In this document: positions 8,262-15,743 of the stretch, in pieces
Position numbering within the stretch: the stretch's first letter is position 1
How the letters are laid out: the number at the start of each line of letters is the position of its first letter
Assembly (NCBI GenBank): GCA_964387325.1
Contig: CAYLYE010000125.1
Span: forward strand, 1 to 18,071
DNA: 18,071 bases
Direction: 5' to 3'
Source of the DNA: CAZZBK01 sp964387325
GTDB taxonomy: Bacteria > Planctomycetota > Planctomycetia > Pirellulales > PNKZ01
Program-made: the position numbers and the translations under genes
The notes under the pieces: model-generated
What the model was told of the DNA's origin: nothing
What the model saw: only the letters and a program-made list of their open reading frames with translations
The model's database searches: none

Positions 8262-9631
8262 AGCTTGGGCCCATCCGGGTAACGCGTGTCCGCCTGGCTG
8301 AACGGCGCGGTCATGTCGTAACCGAGCCGCCGTTGCCGGAACAGATCGTTGGGCAGCGATACCCCGGTGATTTCCATACGCTTGAGGCATTCGGGCACAA
8401 CGCCGGTTGCGACAAACTCACCGACCGCGATGCCTCGATCGTCGACGCCGCGCTGCCGGAATGCGAAGATTTCCTGGGTTTGATATTCTCCGTCGCGGTA
8501 CCCGACCACTTCGCTGATGCTGCTAACCTTGCGTTGGCCTCCCTTGAGCCGAGTCACATGGACGACCAAGCGAATGCCCGCCGCAATGTACTGCCGCACG
8601 ATCGCGAGCGGAAAATCGAAACCCGACATGCCGACCATCATCTCGAGCCGCGTCAGCGCCTCGCGCGCGTCGTTGGCATGCACGGTCGTGAGTGAACCTT
8701 CGTGCCCTGTGTTCATTGCCTGGAGCATATCGAGCGCTTCGGCGCCACGAACTTCGCCGACGATGATCCGGTCGGGTCGCATGCGCAGCGCGTTGCGAAC
8801 CAATTCGCGGGCGGTCACCGCCCCTTGACCTTCGGTACTGGGGATACGCGTTTCAAGCGGCACGACATGCTGGTGGCGTAGCTTGAGTTCGGCCGAGTCT
8901 TCGATCGTGACCAGACGTTCTTCCGAAGGGATAAACTCGGCCAGCGCGTTGAGCAGCGTCGTCTTGCCCGCGCCGGTGCCGCCGGAGATCAGAAAGCTCA
9001 AGCGGGACTCGATCGCGGCGGCCAAGAAAGTCAACATCTCGCCCGTAAATGAGCCCGAGCTGACCAACTCGCGCGCGGTGAGCCCCTTGGCGCCGAAACG
9101 GCGAATCGAGAGCGTCGGCCCACGCAAGGCCAACGGCGGAACGATCGCATTAATACGCGAGCCGTCAGGCAACCGCGCATCGACCATCGGCGTGACTTCG
9201 TCAACACGTCGGCCGACGCGACCCACGATGCGCTGAATGATTCGCATCACGTGCTTCTGATCGGCAAACCGGACCGGCGTTCGCTCCAATCGACCACGGC
9301 GCTCGATATACACCTCGTCCGGACTGTTGACGAGGATTTCCGTGATACTCGGATCGCTCAACAATGGTTCGAGCGGGCCGAGCCCAAACACTTCGTCCAG
9401 CACGGAACCGAGCAGTCGTTGTTGCTCGGCGTCGGTCAGATCGGCGCCCCGCCGCCGACAAAGTTCCTCAGCCAACGGCACCAGTTGATGCGAGAACTGA
9501 TTCTCGTCCAATTGACCGATCACCGAGAGATCGATCGATTCGATCAGTTCTTCATGGATGCGTGTTTTGAGCCGCTGGAACTGTTGTTCCGCGTCGGTCA
9601 CAGCAGTGGCAGTACTGAAAGGGGCTGACAT
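8258..9631 (-). CDS. cpaF: Tad/Flp pilus assembly ATPase CpaF (TadA)
   Basis: The hexameric secretion ATPase that powers Tad pilus assembly from the cytoplasmic face of the inner membrane. The 457-residue protein has an N-terminal domain (~20-130, LGPLEPLLSDPSITEILVN at 84-102), Walker A SGGTGAGKTT (216-225), an Asp box LVTIEDSAELKL (240-251), Walker B RIIVGEVRG (288-296) and the His box GHEGSLTTVHAN (309-320), all intact. I choose the ATG at 9631, which has AAGGA 13 bases upstream; a GTG at 9655 is in frame eight codons earlier but has no ribosome site. It follows cpaB after 38 bp and overlaps tadB by 4 bp. The last ~60 residues extend past the family core. Confidence 0.95.
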   Translation of the reverse strand: MSAPFSTATAVTDAEQQFQRLKTRIHEELIESIDLSVIGQLDENQFSHQLVPLAEELCRRRGADLTDAEQQRLLGSVLDEVFGLGPLEPLLSDPSITEILVNSPDEVYIERRGRLERTPVRFADQKHVMRIIQRIVGRVGRRVDEVTPMVDARLPDGSRINAIVPPLALRGPTLSIRRFGAKGLTARELVSSGSFTGEMLTFLAAAIESRLSFLISGGTGAGKTTLLNALAEFIPSEERLVTIEDSAELKLRHQHVVPLETRIPSTEGQGAVTARELVRNALRMRPDRIIVGEVRGAEALDMLQAMNTGHEGSLTTVHANDAREALTRLEMMVGMSGFDFPLAIVRQYIAAGIRLVVHVTRLKGGQRKVSSISEVVGYRDGEYQTQEIFAFRQRGVDDRGIAVGEFVATGVVPECLKRMEITGVSLPNDLFRQRRLGYDMTAPFSQADTRYPDGPKL

Positions 9632-9669
9632 GGTAAATGATCGTTCCTTGACCACCCGGACCGGATCGA

Positions 9670-10710
9670 CTACTCCTGCGCTGCGCCATTGAGCAACAAT
9701 GACTGCAGCGCTGCTTCGAGTTGATCTGGGGAGAGCGGACGCGCGACGACGGCTGGAGCGGGGGCCGCAACGTTCGACGTTTTGTTCGGCACCGCCTCGA
9801 TCGGCGGTGCTTGATTCGGTTGCGGAGCACCCTGCGGCCGGGGCGTCTGGCCTTGCAGCGAGTCTTCGATCACTTGATCGTCATTAAATATCACACGCTG
9901 TCGATTGCCTTTGCGGTAGACCTCGGCGACGAAAGGCCCCTTCCGAGGCGGAATACCCAGCAAGCCTTCCAACGTTTCGGGCGTCAGTTTGTCCTGTGCA
10001 ACTCGATGATCGTTCGGGTCGCGGAGCAAAAGTGAAATGATGCCGCGTCCCTCGACGATCTTCAGGCGATTCGCGCGCTCGGGGGCCACGGCTAGCGTGA
10101 CGATATTGCCTTTGTTATCACGCTGAAAGCCAGCACGCGATCCGGTGACCATATTCTGACCCACGGCGAGCACCTCGACATCGGAGAGCAACGTTACCGT
10201 GGCTCCCGAGACACCGTTAATCTTCTCGTTGCTGCGAAACACCACGTCGACGTGGGTGCCTGGCACGGCGTGACCGGCGAGCATGCCCACCGATTCGACC
10301 TCGACCGCCACGGCTCGTAGCCCTTTGCCGCTCAGGCGATCAGAAACCGTGGGGCCTAAATTATCCGGATAGAAGTCATCGGTCGTGAAGACCGCGAATC
10401 GATCCTTAGGTGTCTTCAACGTTCGACCGACAATCGCATTTGCATTCAAAAGATACGAGAATTTATCAATACCCAGCTTGATCTCATCCTGTGGCGTGTA
10501 ATTCTGAATGACGAGATCCGCCATCGTCAGCGGCCGATCGGTCGGCAAATCTTGAGCAGCCACGGGTACGGCCCGAGTTGCGGGACCTTTCGCCGTGGCG
10601 GTTATTGGCGTGACAGTGCGCATGGCGCGCTGGACGGTGTAGGCCGCCATGAGGCCAAAGACGATCGCCAAAAAGGCGATGATCAACGTTAGTGGTGTGA
10701 TGCGACCCAT
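9670..10710 (-). CDS. cpaB: Tad pilus assembly protein CpaB / RcpC
   Basis: A 346-residue inner-membrane-anchored periplasmic protein of the Flp pilus assembly family CpaB. One N-terminal helix (~6-27) anchors it. A SAF domain (~45-110: AVPVAAQDLPTDRPLTMADL and NAIVGRTLKT) is followed by the RcpC/CpaB domain (~128-232), with LRAVAVEVESVGMLAGHAVPG (131-151) and the block VDVVFRS (154-160) being typical. Residues ~285-330 are rich in Pro, Gln and Ala, a probable flexible region. CpaB is thought to act with the secretin CpaC/RcpA in the periplasm, but no secretin gene follows here, where many Tad loci have it. GAGGAG lies 12 bases before the ATG. Confidence 0.93.
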   Translation of the reverse strand: MGRITPLTLIIAFLAIVFGLMAAYTVQRAMRTVTPITATAKGPATRAVPVAAQDLPTDRPLTMADLVIQNYTPQDEIKLGIDKFSYLLNANAIVGRTLKTPKDRFAVFTTDDFYPDNLGPTVSDRLSGKGLRAVAVEVESVGMLAGHAVPGTHVDVVFRSNEKINGVSGATVTLLSDVEVLAVGQNMVTGSRAGFQRDNKGNIVTLAVAPERANRLKIVEGRGIISLLLRDPNDHRVAQDKLTPETLEGLLGIPPRKGPFVAEVYRKGNRQRVIFNDDQVIEDSLQGQTPRPQGAPQPNQAPPIEAVPNKTSNVAAPAPAVVARPLSPDQLEAALQSLLLNGAAQE

Positions 10711-10766
10711 GATTGTCGCTAACTCCTCACGTCATAAACTACTTCAACAAGAATTTCGCCACACGC

Positions 10767-11300
10767 TCATCCCCAACGCTGGATCATCTTGCTCACCTGT
10801 ACAGCCAGCAGTAACCACGCCACCGTCGCCACCGGCACGGCGTAAGGCGTCAGTCGCCGATGGTGACGCTCCTTACCCGTGATCGTCTTCAACACCCCCG
10901 CCGACTGTGACGAGTTAGGTGTCTTCGTCACGGTACGAATGATTGCTGCGATGATCATCATCAATGCCAGTAAGATGGCACTGCCAACGAACAACACGAA
11001 CGTTTTGCCAAACCCTAACCAAGCTCCGACCGCTCCCATGAGCTTCACGTCGCCGGCGCCGGTGCCCCCCAGCAGCCACAACACCAGCAGCACGCCAAAA
11101 CCGAATGCGAATCCGCCGAGCCCCACAAGCAATGCGTCCCAGCCTCCCAAAACGATCCTCGCGACCAATCCCGCGCCAAACGCACTGACGGTCAACACAT
11201 TCGGGATCCGCCAACCACTCAAATCCGTAACCGCTGCGGCCGACGTGAACACCGTCGTTGCCGCGAGATACGTTATTTCAATGGTTTCAGCATCCATCAT
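10767..11300 (-). CDS. cpaA: Prepilin peptidase CpaA / TadV (A24 family)
   Basis: A membrane aspartic peptidase that removes the leader from Flp-type prepilins. The 177-residue length suits the short CpaA/TadV group, which lacks the N-methyltransferase domain of PilD. Both catalytic aspartates are visible: D26 in AVTDLSGWRIPN (23-34) and D84 in the GxGD motif GTGAGDVKLMGA (79-90). Several hydrophobic helices follow (about 11-27, 36-52, 57-77, 100-121, 150-170). PYAVPVA at 152-158 is the family's C-terminal motif. It is the first gene of the Tad operon and diverges from the SDR gene across 210 bp. Two consecutive ATGs (11300 and 11297) are possible starts; AAGGG lies 13 bases before the first. 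No pilin substrate is encoded in the window. Confidence 0.92.
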   Translation of the reverse strand: MMDAETIEITYLAATTVFTSAAAVTDLSGWRIPNVLTVSAFGAGLVARIVLGGWDALLVGLGGFAFGFGVLLVLWLLGGTGAGDVKLMGAVGAWLGFGKTFVLFVGSAILLALMMIIAAIIRTVTKTPNSSQSAGVLKTITGKERHHRRLTPYAVPVATVAWLLLAVQVSKMIQRWG

Positions 11301-11375
11301 TTGTTCTATCGACCCTTCAGCCGAGCGCGCAAGATCACGCTATAATCATGGCCTATGATCGAATGTTTGACTGGG

Positions 11376-11405
11376 TTGAGTTTATCGATTCTGCAAATCT
11401 GTTAA
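11376..11405 (+). promoter_or_regulatory. Possible promoter for the SDR-ATPase unit
   Basis: TTGAGT at 11376-11381 and TGTTAA at 11400-11405 are separated by 18 bases in an A/T-rich stretch of the 210-bp divergent gap between cpaA and the SDR gene. The match to a housekeeping sigma promoter is moderate only. It would leave a leader of about 100 nt before the ATG at 11511. Confidence 0.25.
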
Positions 11406-11510
11406 GTATTTTACACAAGTCTCCGCTAGCATCGAATTGCTTCGCAACGCCTGGGGCGACTGGGTAGTATGGCTTGACTTTGCGATCCTCCTATCGGCTG
11501 GTACGACTCC

Positions 11511-12323
11511 ATGAATATCACCAACACCCAAGCCCCGGCCAGGACGGTCCCCCCCGTGGCTTTGGTGACCGGCAGCGGCCGCCAGCGGGTCGGATACCAT
11601 GTCGCTCAGGCCTTGGCCCAGCGAGGCTATAACCTGATCGTCCATTATCACACGGCCCAGGACGAAGCCCAGGCAACGGTCAGCGAGCTTCAGTTGCGTG
11701 GTATTCAGGCCGTTGCTTTGCAGGCCGATCTTGCTTGCGAACTGAGTGTCCAGCAGCTCATCGGGCAGTCGCTTGCCACGTTCGGACGTCTTGATGTCCT
11801 GGTCAATTGTGCCGCGATTTGGCAGTCGAAGCCGCTCGAACAAACGACCGCCGACGATGTGCGCCGCCACTTCGAGATCAACACGCTGGGTACATTTCTC
11901 CTCGCGCAACGCATCGGGCTCGCAATGGTCGCACAACCTGCGGGGGGCGTGATCATCAACCTCGGCGACTGGGCCATCGAGCGGCCATATCTCGACTACG
12001 CCGCGTATTTCCCGTCCAAAGGCGCGATCCCCGCGCTCACACGCTCGCTCGCGGTTGAGTTGGGCACGCGCAACCCGCGCGTCCGCGTGAACTGTATTCT
12101 CCCCGGCCCAGTCATGCTGCCCCTCGATTTGCCTAGCGACGAGCGAGCGCGAGTCATCAACGCCACGCTTGTCAAACGCGAGGGGACACCTGTTCATATT
12201 GCGCAAGCGGTCTTGGCGCTGATCGAGAATGACTTTATCACGGGGGTCTGTTTGCCGGTCGATGGCGGCCGCTCGATCTACGCCCCCACCGACGACGAGC
12301 CGCGCCGCCGACAATCCAGCTGA
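11511..12323 (+). CDS. SDR oxidoreductase, pteridine-reductase-like
   Basis: A 270-residue NAD(P)H-dependent short-chain dehydrogenase/reductase, cytoplasmic. The cofactor motif is TGSGRQRVG (20-28), a TGxxxRxG pattern like that of pteridine reductases (PTR1/FolM), in place of the usual TGxxxGxG. The active site is unusual: Y166 and K170 (YFPSK) are present, but the residue 13 before the Tyr, normally Ser, is D153 (NLGDWA). PTR1 enzymes likewise use an Asp-Tyr-Lys set. VRVNCILPGPV (191-201) and DGGRS (251-255) are normal SDR elements. A dihydrobiopterin/dihydrofolate-like reductase is therefore the best guess; a general 3-oxoacyl reductase is less likely. The start lacks a clear Shine-Dalgarno. 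It is 21 bp upstream of, and in the same reading frame as, the metal ATPase. Confidence 0.85.
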   Translation: MNITNTQAPARTVPPVALVTGSGRQRVGYHVAQALAQRGYNLIVHYHTAQDEAQATVSELQLRGIQAVALQADLACELSVQQLIGQSLATFGRLDVLVNCAAIWQSKPLEQTTADDVRRHFEINTLGTFLLAQRIGLAMVAQPAGGVIINLGDWAIERPYLDYAAYFPSKGAIPALTRSLAVELGTRNPRVRVNCILPGPVMLPLDLPSDERARVINATLVKREGTPVHIAQAVLALIENDFITGVCLPVDGGRSIYAPTDDEPRRRQSS

Positions 12324-12332
12324 GACCATCAT

Positions 12333-12337
12333 AAGGA
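12333..12337 (+). promoter_or_regulatory. Ribosome binding site that selects a CTG start for the P1B ATPase
   Basis: AAGGA lies just after the SDR stop codon and seven bases before an in-frame CTG (12345-12347). This ideal spacing, with no ATG, GTG or TTG in frame before 12576, is why I begin the ATPase at the CTG. Confidence 0.5.
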
Positions 12338-12344
12338 CCAACCG

Positions 12345-14447
12345 CTGAGCCCCACGCGTGCCACACTCCATGTTCCCGCGCTCGATTGTGCCGAGGAATA
12401 TGCGCTGATCAGCAAAGGACTCGCCTCGCTTGGCGGCGTCAGCGAACTTGCGCCCAATTATTTCGCGCGGCAACTCGTCGTCACGTTCGACCCTCAGCAG
12501 ACCGCGATCGAAACGATTACCGAGCGGATCGAGTCGATCGGGTTTCGCGTCGAGCGTCATGCACCCACACTGCGCGTGATTAGAACGGTCCCCCGCTTGC
12601 CTCGCACCGTTGGCGTTGGGATCGGGCTATGGCTGCTGAGCGTCATCCTCGCGCTGAGCGGCTACAGTGAGTCTTGGACCTACTGGACCATCGGTGTGCT
12701 GACGACGGTCGTCGCGGGTTGGAATATCGCGCAGGCCGCTTGGCGAGCGGTTCGGCTCGCATCCTACGACATGCATGTGCTGATGACGATCGCTGCCGTG
12801 GGCGCGATCGCCACGGGCGAGGTGCTCGAAGCCGCCTCGACGATGGTCTTGTTCGGCGTGGCCTTGTGGCTCGAAAGGGCGAGTGTAGCCCGATCACGTG
12901 ATGCCGTGCAGTCGCTCATGACATTCGCTCCGACCGTGGCTCATGTGTTGCACGGCGATCACGTCCACGATGTGGATCCGCAACAGGTGCATGTTGGTGA
13001 TCGCCTGTTGATCCGTCCCGGCGAGCGTCTGCCGGTCGACGGCGTGATCGAACAAGGAGACGCAAGCCTCGATGAATCCCCGATCAGCGGCGAAAGTGTC
13101 CCCGTCGACAAATTGCCCGGCGATCCGGTGTTCGCCGGCAGCTTGAATCGCGATGGCGCGCTCACGATCCGTGCGAGCAAAGTCGCCTCCGAATCGACCG
13201 TGGCCCATATCAGTCGCCTGGTCGAAGAAGCTCAAGCGTCGCGCTCGCCAACGCAACGGTTCGTTGATCGTTTTGCTCGTTGGTACACACCGCTCGTCAT
13301 GGTCATCGCGACGCTGCTGGCCATCGTTCCGCCGCTACTATTTTTGCAACCGTGGACACCGTGGTTGCACCGCGGACTCGTGTTGCTGGTGATTGCCTGT
13401 CCGTGCGCACTCGTGTTGTCGACGCCGATCACGATCGCCTGCGGGCTGCAATATGCGGCTCGACGTGGTGTGCTGATCAAGGGGGGCGAGTGGCTCGAAC
13501 TCGCTGGCCGCATCGACGCCATCGCGTTTGACAAGACCGGTACCCTCACGCAAGGCCGCCCGGTGGTCGTAGCCGTCGAGGCCTGGGGCGATGCATCGTC
13601 GTCGCGCGTCTTGCAGCTGGCAGCGTCACTCGAACAAGCCAGCGAACACCCGCTGGCCCGCGCCATCGTACTGCACGCTCAACGCGAAGGCCTATTACTC
13701 TTGCCGGTCGAGCAGTTCGTCACCCGCCGTGGGCTCGGCGTTCGCGGCACCATCGCAGAGCATTCGTATCTCATTGGCAATGCCCGCTGGCTTATCGAGC
13801 AGGGAGTCGACGCGACAAACCTCGAAGCGGCGGCGAACCACGATCATGCCCAGGTGTTCGTTGCCCAGGCCGACAAACTGCTCGGCTTCATTCTGCTCGA
13901 CGATCCGCTGCATTGCGAGACGCCGCAAGCCATGCAGGAGTTACGATCGCAGGGAGTGCGGCATGTCGTGCTTCTCACCGGCGATCGACGTACCGTCGCC
14001 GAACGGGTCGCTCGGCTGTCGGGCATCGAGGAGTGGCGTGCCGATTTGCTGCCCGAGGATAAGGTGGCTGAGCTCGAAGTGCTGCGCGAAAAATACCCGT
14101 TGCTGGCGATGGTTGGCGACGGGATCAACGATGCGCCAGCGCTTGCGGCCGCGCCGTTGGGAATCGCGCTCGGGGCCGGCGCCAGCGACACGGCTTGGCA
14201 GAGCGCCAACATCATCGTCATGTCGTCCCATATTCGCCGCGTGGGCGAGACGCTACGACTCGGCCGCCGTACGCTCCAGTTGTTGCGTCAGAACGTCATC
14301 CTGGCCCTGCTCATCAAGTCGCTGACGATGCTCGCCGCCGCGGCAGGTGTTGCCAATATGTGGATGGCCGTCGCCGCCGACGTCGGCGCTAGTCTGCTGG
14401 TCATCTTCAACGGCATGCGATTGTTACGCGAGCCCGGCGACGACTAG
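12345..14447 (+). CDS. Zn/Cd/Pb-type P1B-ATPase with N-terminal HMA domain (CTG start)
   Basis: A 700-residue inner-membrane heavy-metal exporter. An HMA domain fills residues ~6-71; its metal loop is ALDCAEE (12-18), the single-Cys form common in Zn/Cd pumps, and the domain continues as a beta-alpha-beta pattern to SIGFRVE (64-70). Core motifs: phosphatase SGES (248-251), CPC in transmembrane helix 6 (352-354), phosphorylation site DKTGT (396-400), SEHP (433-436) and hinge GDGINDAP (591-598). K658 and D679 in the last two helices match the K/D pair that marks the P1B-2 (ZntA) class, so Zn2+, Cd2+ or Pb2+ is the expected cargo. Counting only from standard start codons, the gene would begin at GTG 12576 and lose the whole HMA domain. 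The CTG at 12345 has a well-spaced AAGGA. Co-transcribed with the SDR. Confidence 0.9.
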   Translation: MSPTRATLHVPALDCAEEYALISKGLASLGGVSELAPNYFARQLVVTFDPQQTAIETITERIESIGFRVERHAPTLRVIRTVPRLPRTVGVGIGLWLLSVILALSGYSESWTYWTIGVLTTVVAGWNIAQAAWRAVRLASYDMHVLMTIAAVGAIATGEVLEAASTMVLFGVALWLERASVARSRDAVQSLMTFAPTVAHVLHGDHVHDVDPQQVHVGDRLLIRPGERLPVDGVIEQGDASLDESPISGESVPVDKLPGDPVFAGSLNRDGALTIRASKVASESTVAHISRLVEEAQASRSPTQRFVDRFARWYTPLVMVIATLLAIVPPLLFLQPWTPWLHRGLVLLVIACPCALVLSTPITIACGLQYAARRGVLIKGGEWLELAGRIDAIAFDKTGTLTQGRPVVVAVEAWGDASSSRVLQLAASLEQASEHPLARAIVLHAQREGLLLLPVEQFVTRRGLGVRGTIAEHSYLIGNARWLIEQGVDATNLEAAANHDHAQVFVAQADKLLGFILLDDPLHCETPQAMQELRSQGVRHVVLLTGDRRTVAERVARLSGIEEWRADLLPEDKVAELEVLREKYPLLAMVGDGINDAPALAAAPLGIALGAGASDTAWQSANIIVMSSHIRRVGETLRLGRRTLQLLRQNVILALLIKSLTMLAAAAGVANMWMAVAADVGASLLVIFNGMRLLREPGDD

Positions 14448-14742
14448 CCTGCATTTCTCAGGTCGTGCATCATTGAAATATGCGCAGCGAATGGGCCTAG
14501 GCGAGCAACGCCAAGCTGCACGAGGTCCGCCGCACGAAACGGTCTCAGGCCCGTCACCAGCGACGCGAATGGAACTTGAAATTGAACGACCCAACTTGTC
14601 CCCTGGAAGTCGACCGTACGACTCTCTAAGCAGCCTGCGAGGGTGTGCCACTGCCGTGAATCATTCCACGGGCAAACGAAAACGACCGACGCCCGCAGTA
14701 AACTTAATTTGCTCTATCCGAAAATCCGCGGGTGAGTAAGTA
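14448..14742. other. Non-coding convergent gap between the P1B ATPase and the cheX gene
   Basis: A 295-bp stretch between two converging genes. Open frames across it are short, overlap in several directions and show no domain or start signal, so I call none. The only structure I see is an inverted repeat at 14654-14671; no G+C hairpin followed by a T run is evident on either strand. Confidence 0.5.
14654..14671. repeat. Short inverted repeat in the convergent gap
   Basis: CCGTG (14654-14658) and CACGG (14667-14671) can form a 5-bp stem around an 8-base loop that could itself partly pair (AAT with ATT, one base bulged). Its place between two gene ends would suit a bidirectional terminator, but there is no following U tract. 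Confidence 0.35.
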
Positions 14743-15204
14743 CTAGTTGGAATCGACCAGACCGACCTGGACGGAGATGGATCCGAGCGACGACTCAAAT
14801 GGAATGACGAGCGGTTTGGCCTCGGCAGGAAATGTGATGGACTGCCCTTTGCCGCAAATGACGGTCGGCAAACCGATCGTCAGGTGATATTCTTCGAGTT
14901 GAGATTTGGCCGCCCCCGCGATCATGTTGGTCAATTCGCCGATCGCATCCATGACATCGCCGTTCAGCGAATCGGGACGTTCGCCGAGCATAATCTCGGC
15001 CGCCCGAATGGCGGTTTCGCGACTAAGACTAACGACCACCATGCCGCGGCACCGGCCTGTGAGTCCGATGAGTCCGCTGACCTCGTGCATGGGAGTGTGT
15101 TCCGACTGCAAGCTCAGTGCGCCACGAGTCAGCTCGCAGTCCAGCATCGTCTTGAACACATCGAGCGTAGCCGACACGAAAGGATTGATGAATTCGACTC
15201 GCAT
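14743..15204 (-). CDS. cheX: CheX-family CheY-P phosphatase
   Basis: A 153-residue cytoplasmic protein of the CheC/CheX/FliY phosphatase family that would dephosphorylate CheY-P. The start MRVEFINPFVSATLDVF (1-17) is characteristic of CheX. The catalytic ExxN pair is present as E90 and N93 in IGELTNMIAGAAKS (88-101), once only, as in CheX rather than the doubled CheC. The ATG at 15204 begins the conserved first helix; a TTG at 15237 is in frame but has no ribosome site. It is the last gene of the che operon, 39 bp after cheY, so the kinase output and its off-switch are made together. Confidence 0.88.
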   Translation of the reverse strand: MRVEFINPFVSATLDVFKTMLDCELTRGALSLQSEHTPMHEVSGLIGLTGRCRGMVVVSLSRETAIRAAEIMLGERPDSLNGDVMDAIGELTNMIAGAAKSQLEEYHLTIGLPTVICGKGQSITFPAEAKPLVIPFESSLGSISVQVGLVDSN

Positions 15205-15243
15205 CGGACAGGCTTTCTGGTGGAGGCACGTAGACAAGCGTGA

Positions 15244-15609
15244 TTATAACGCCGTGTACTTGTTAAGCTTCTCACGAAGAGTATCGGCCGTAAACGGTTT
15301 GACCAGATAATCGGTTACCCCTGCTTTGATCGCATCGAGCACGCGACTCTTTTCCCCTTCCGTGGTAACCATAAAGATCGGCACAGTTGAACCGGTAGCA
15401 CGAATGTCGCTGGTCAACTCGATGCCACTCCTTTGGGGCATGTTCCAATCGGTCATGACCAACTGGAAGGTGTCTTGCTTAAAAGCAGTCAAGCCCTCGG
15501 AGCCGTCACCGGCTTCGACAATGTCTTGGTAGCCCACGGCATTCAATGCCCGCGTGATAATTTTCCGCATGGTACCTGAATCATCAACGACTAAAACTTT
15601 GCCACTCAT
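15244..15609 (-). CDS. cheY: Single-domain response regulator CheY
   Basis: A 121-residue stand-alone receiver domain. The acidic pocket is D9/D10 (VVDDS), the phosphorylated residue is D54 (MTDWNMP), and the switch residues are T82 (FMVTTEG), Y101 (TDYLVKP) and K104. The sequence is close to canonical chemotaxis CheY, with no output domain. GAGAGGGG lies at good distance before the ATG at 15609. It sits between two cheX-type genes, after a 134-bp gap from the upstream one, larger than other gaps in the operon, so it may also have its own promoter. In this system phospho-CheY would act on the flagellar switch or on another motility device such as a pilus; the window does not decide which. Confidence 0.95.
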   Translation of the reverse strand: MSGKVLVVDDSGTMRKIITRALNAVGYQDIVEAGDGSEGLTAFKQDTFQLVMTDWNMPQRSGIELTSDIRATGSTVPIFMVTTEGEKSRVLDAIKAGVTDYLVKPFTADTLREKLNKYTAL

Positions 15610-15634
15610 ATTAACCCCTCTCTAAATAGGTAAG

Positions 15635-15640
15635 ATCATA
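15635..15640 (-). promoter_or_regulatory. Possible -10 element of an internal cheY promoter
   Basis: Read on the minus strand, TATGAT lies about 26 bases before the cheY start within the 134-bp gap after the upstream cheX-like gene. A -35 element is weak (TTGGTT at about 19 bases spacing). It would give a short leader that still includes the cheY ribosome site. Confidence 0.3.
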
Positions 15641-15743
15641 ACGGTGTTAAAGCTTCCGAAACCAAGCCGAATGGATCGCCACCGATCAGTGGACGAAACA
15701 TAACTTACGGTCATGCTTCGTTGGGGGCGATTCACATCCTGAG

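Noticed and set aside
11341..11346. Perfect TATAAT on the plus strand upstream of the SDR gene
   Set aside because: No recognisable -35 element lies 16-19 bases before it, and it would give a leader of about 160 nt; kept only as a weak alternative to the TTGAGT/TGTTAA pair.
11382..12560. 392-codon open frame on the minus strand
   Set aside because: It is antisense to the SDR gene and the ATPase HMA region, both of which carry clear motifs; the translation is low in structure and rich in Arg/Asp, as expected for a shadow.
14424..14651. 75-codon minus-strand frame in the convergent gap
   Set aside because: It runs into the ATPase coding end, is Arg/Ser/Pro-rich, has no ribosome site and no motif.
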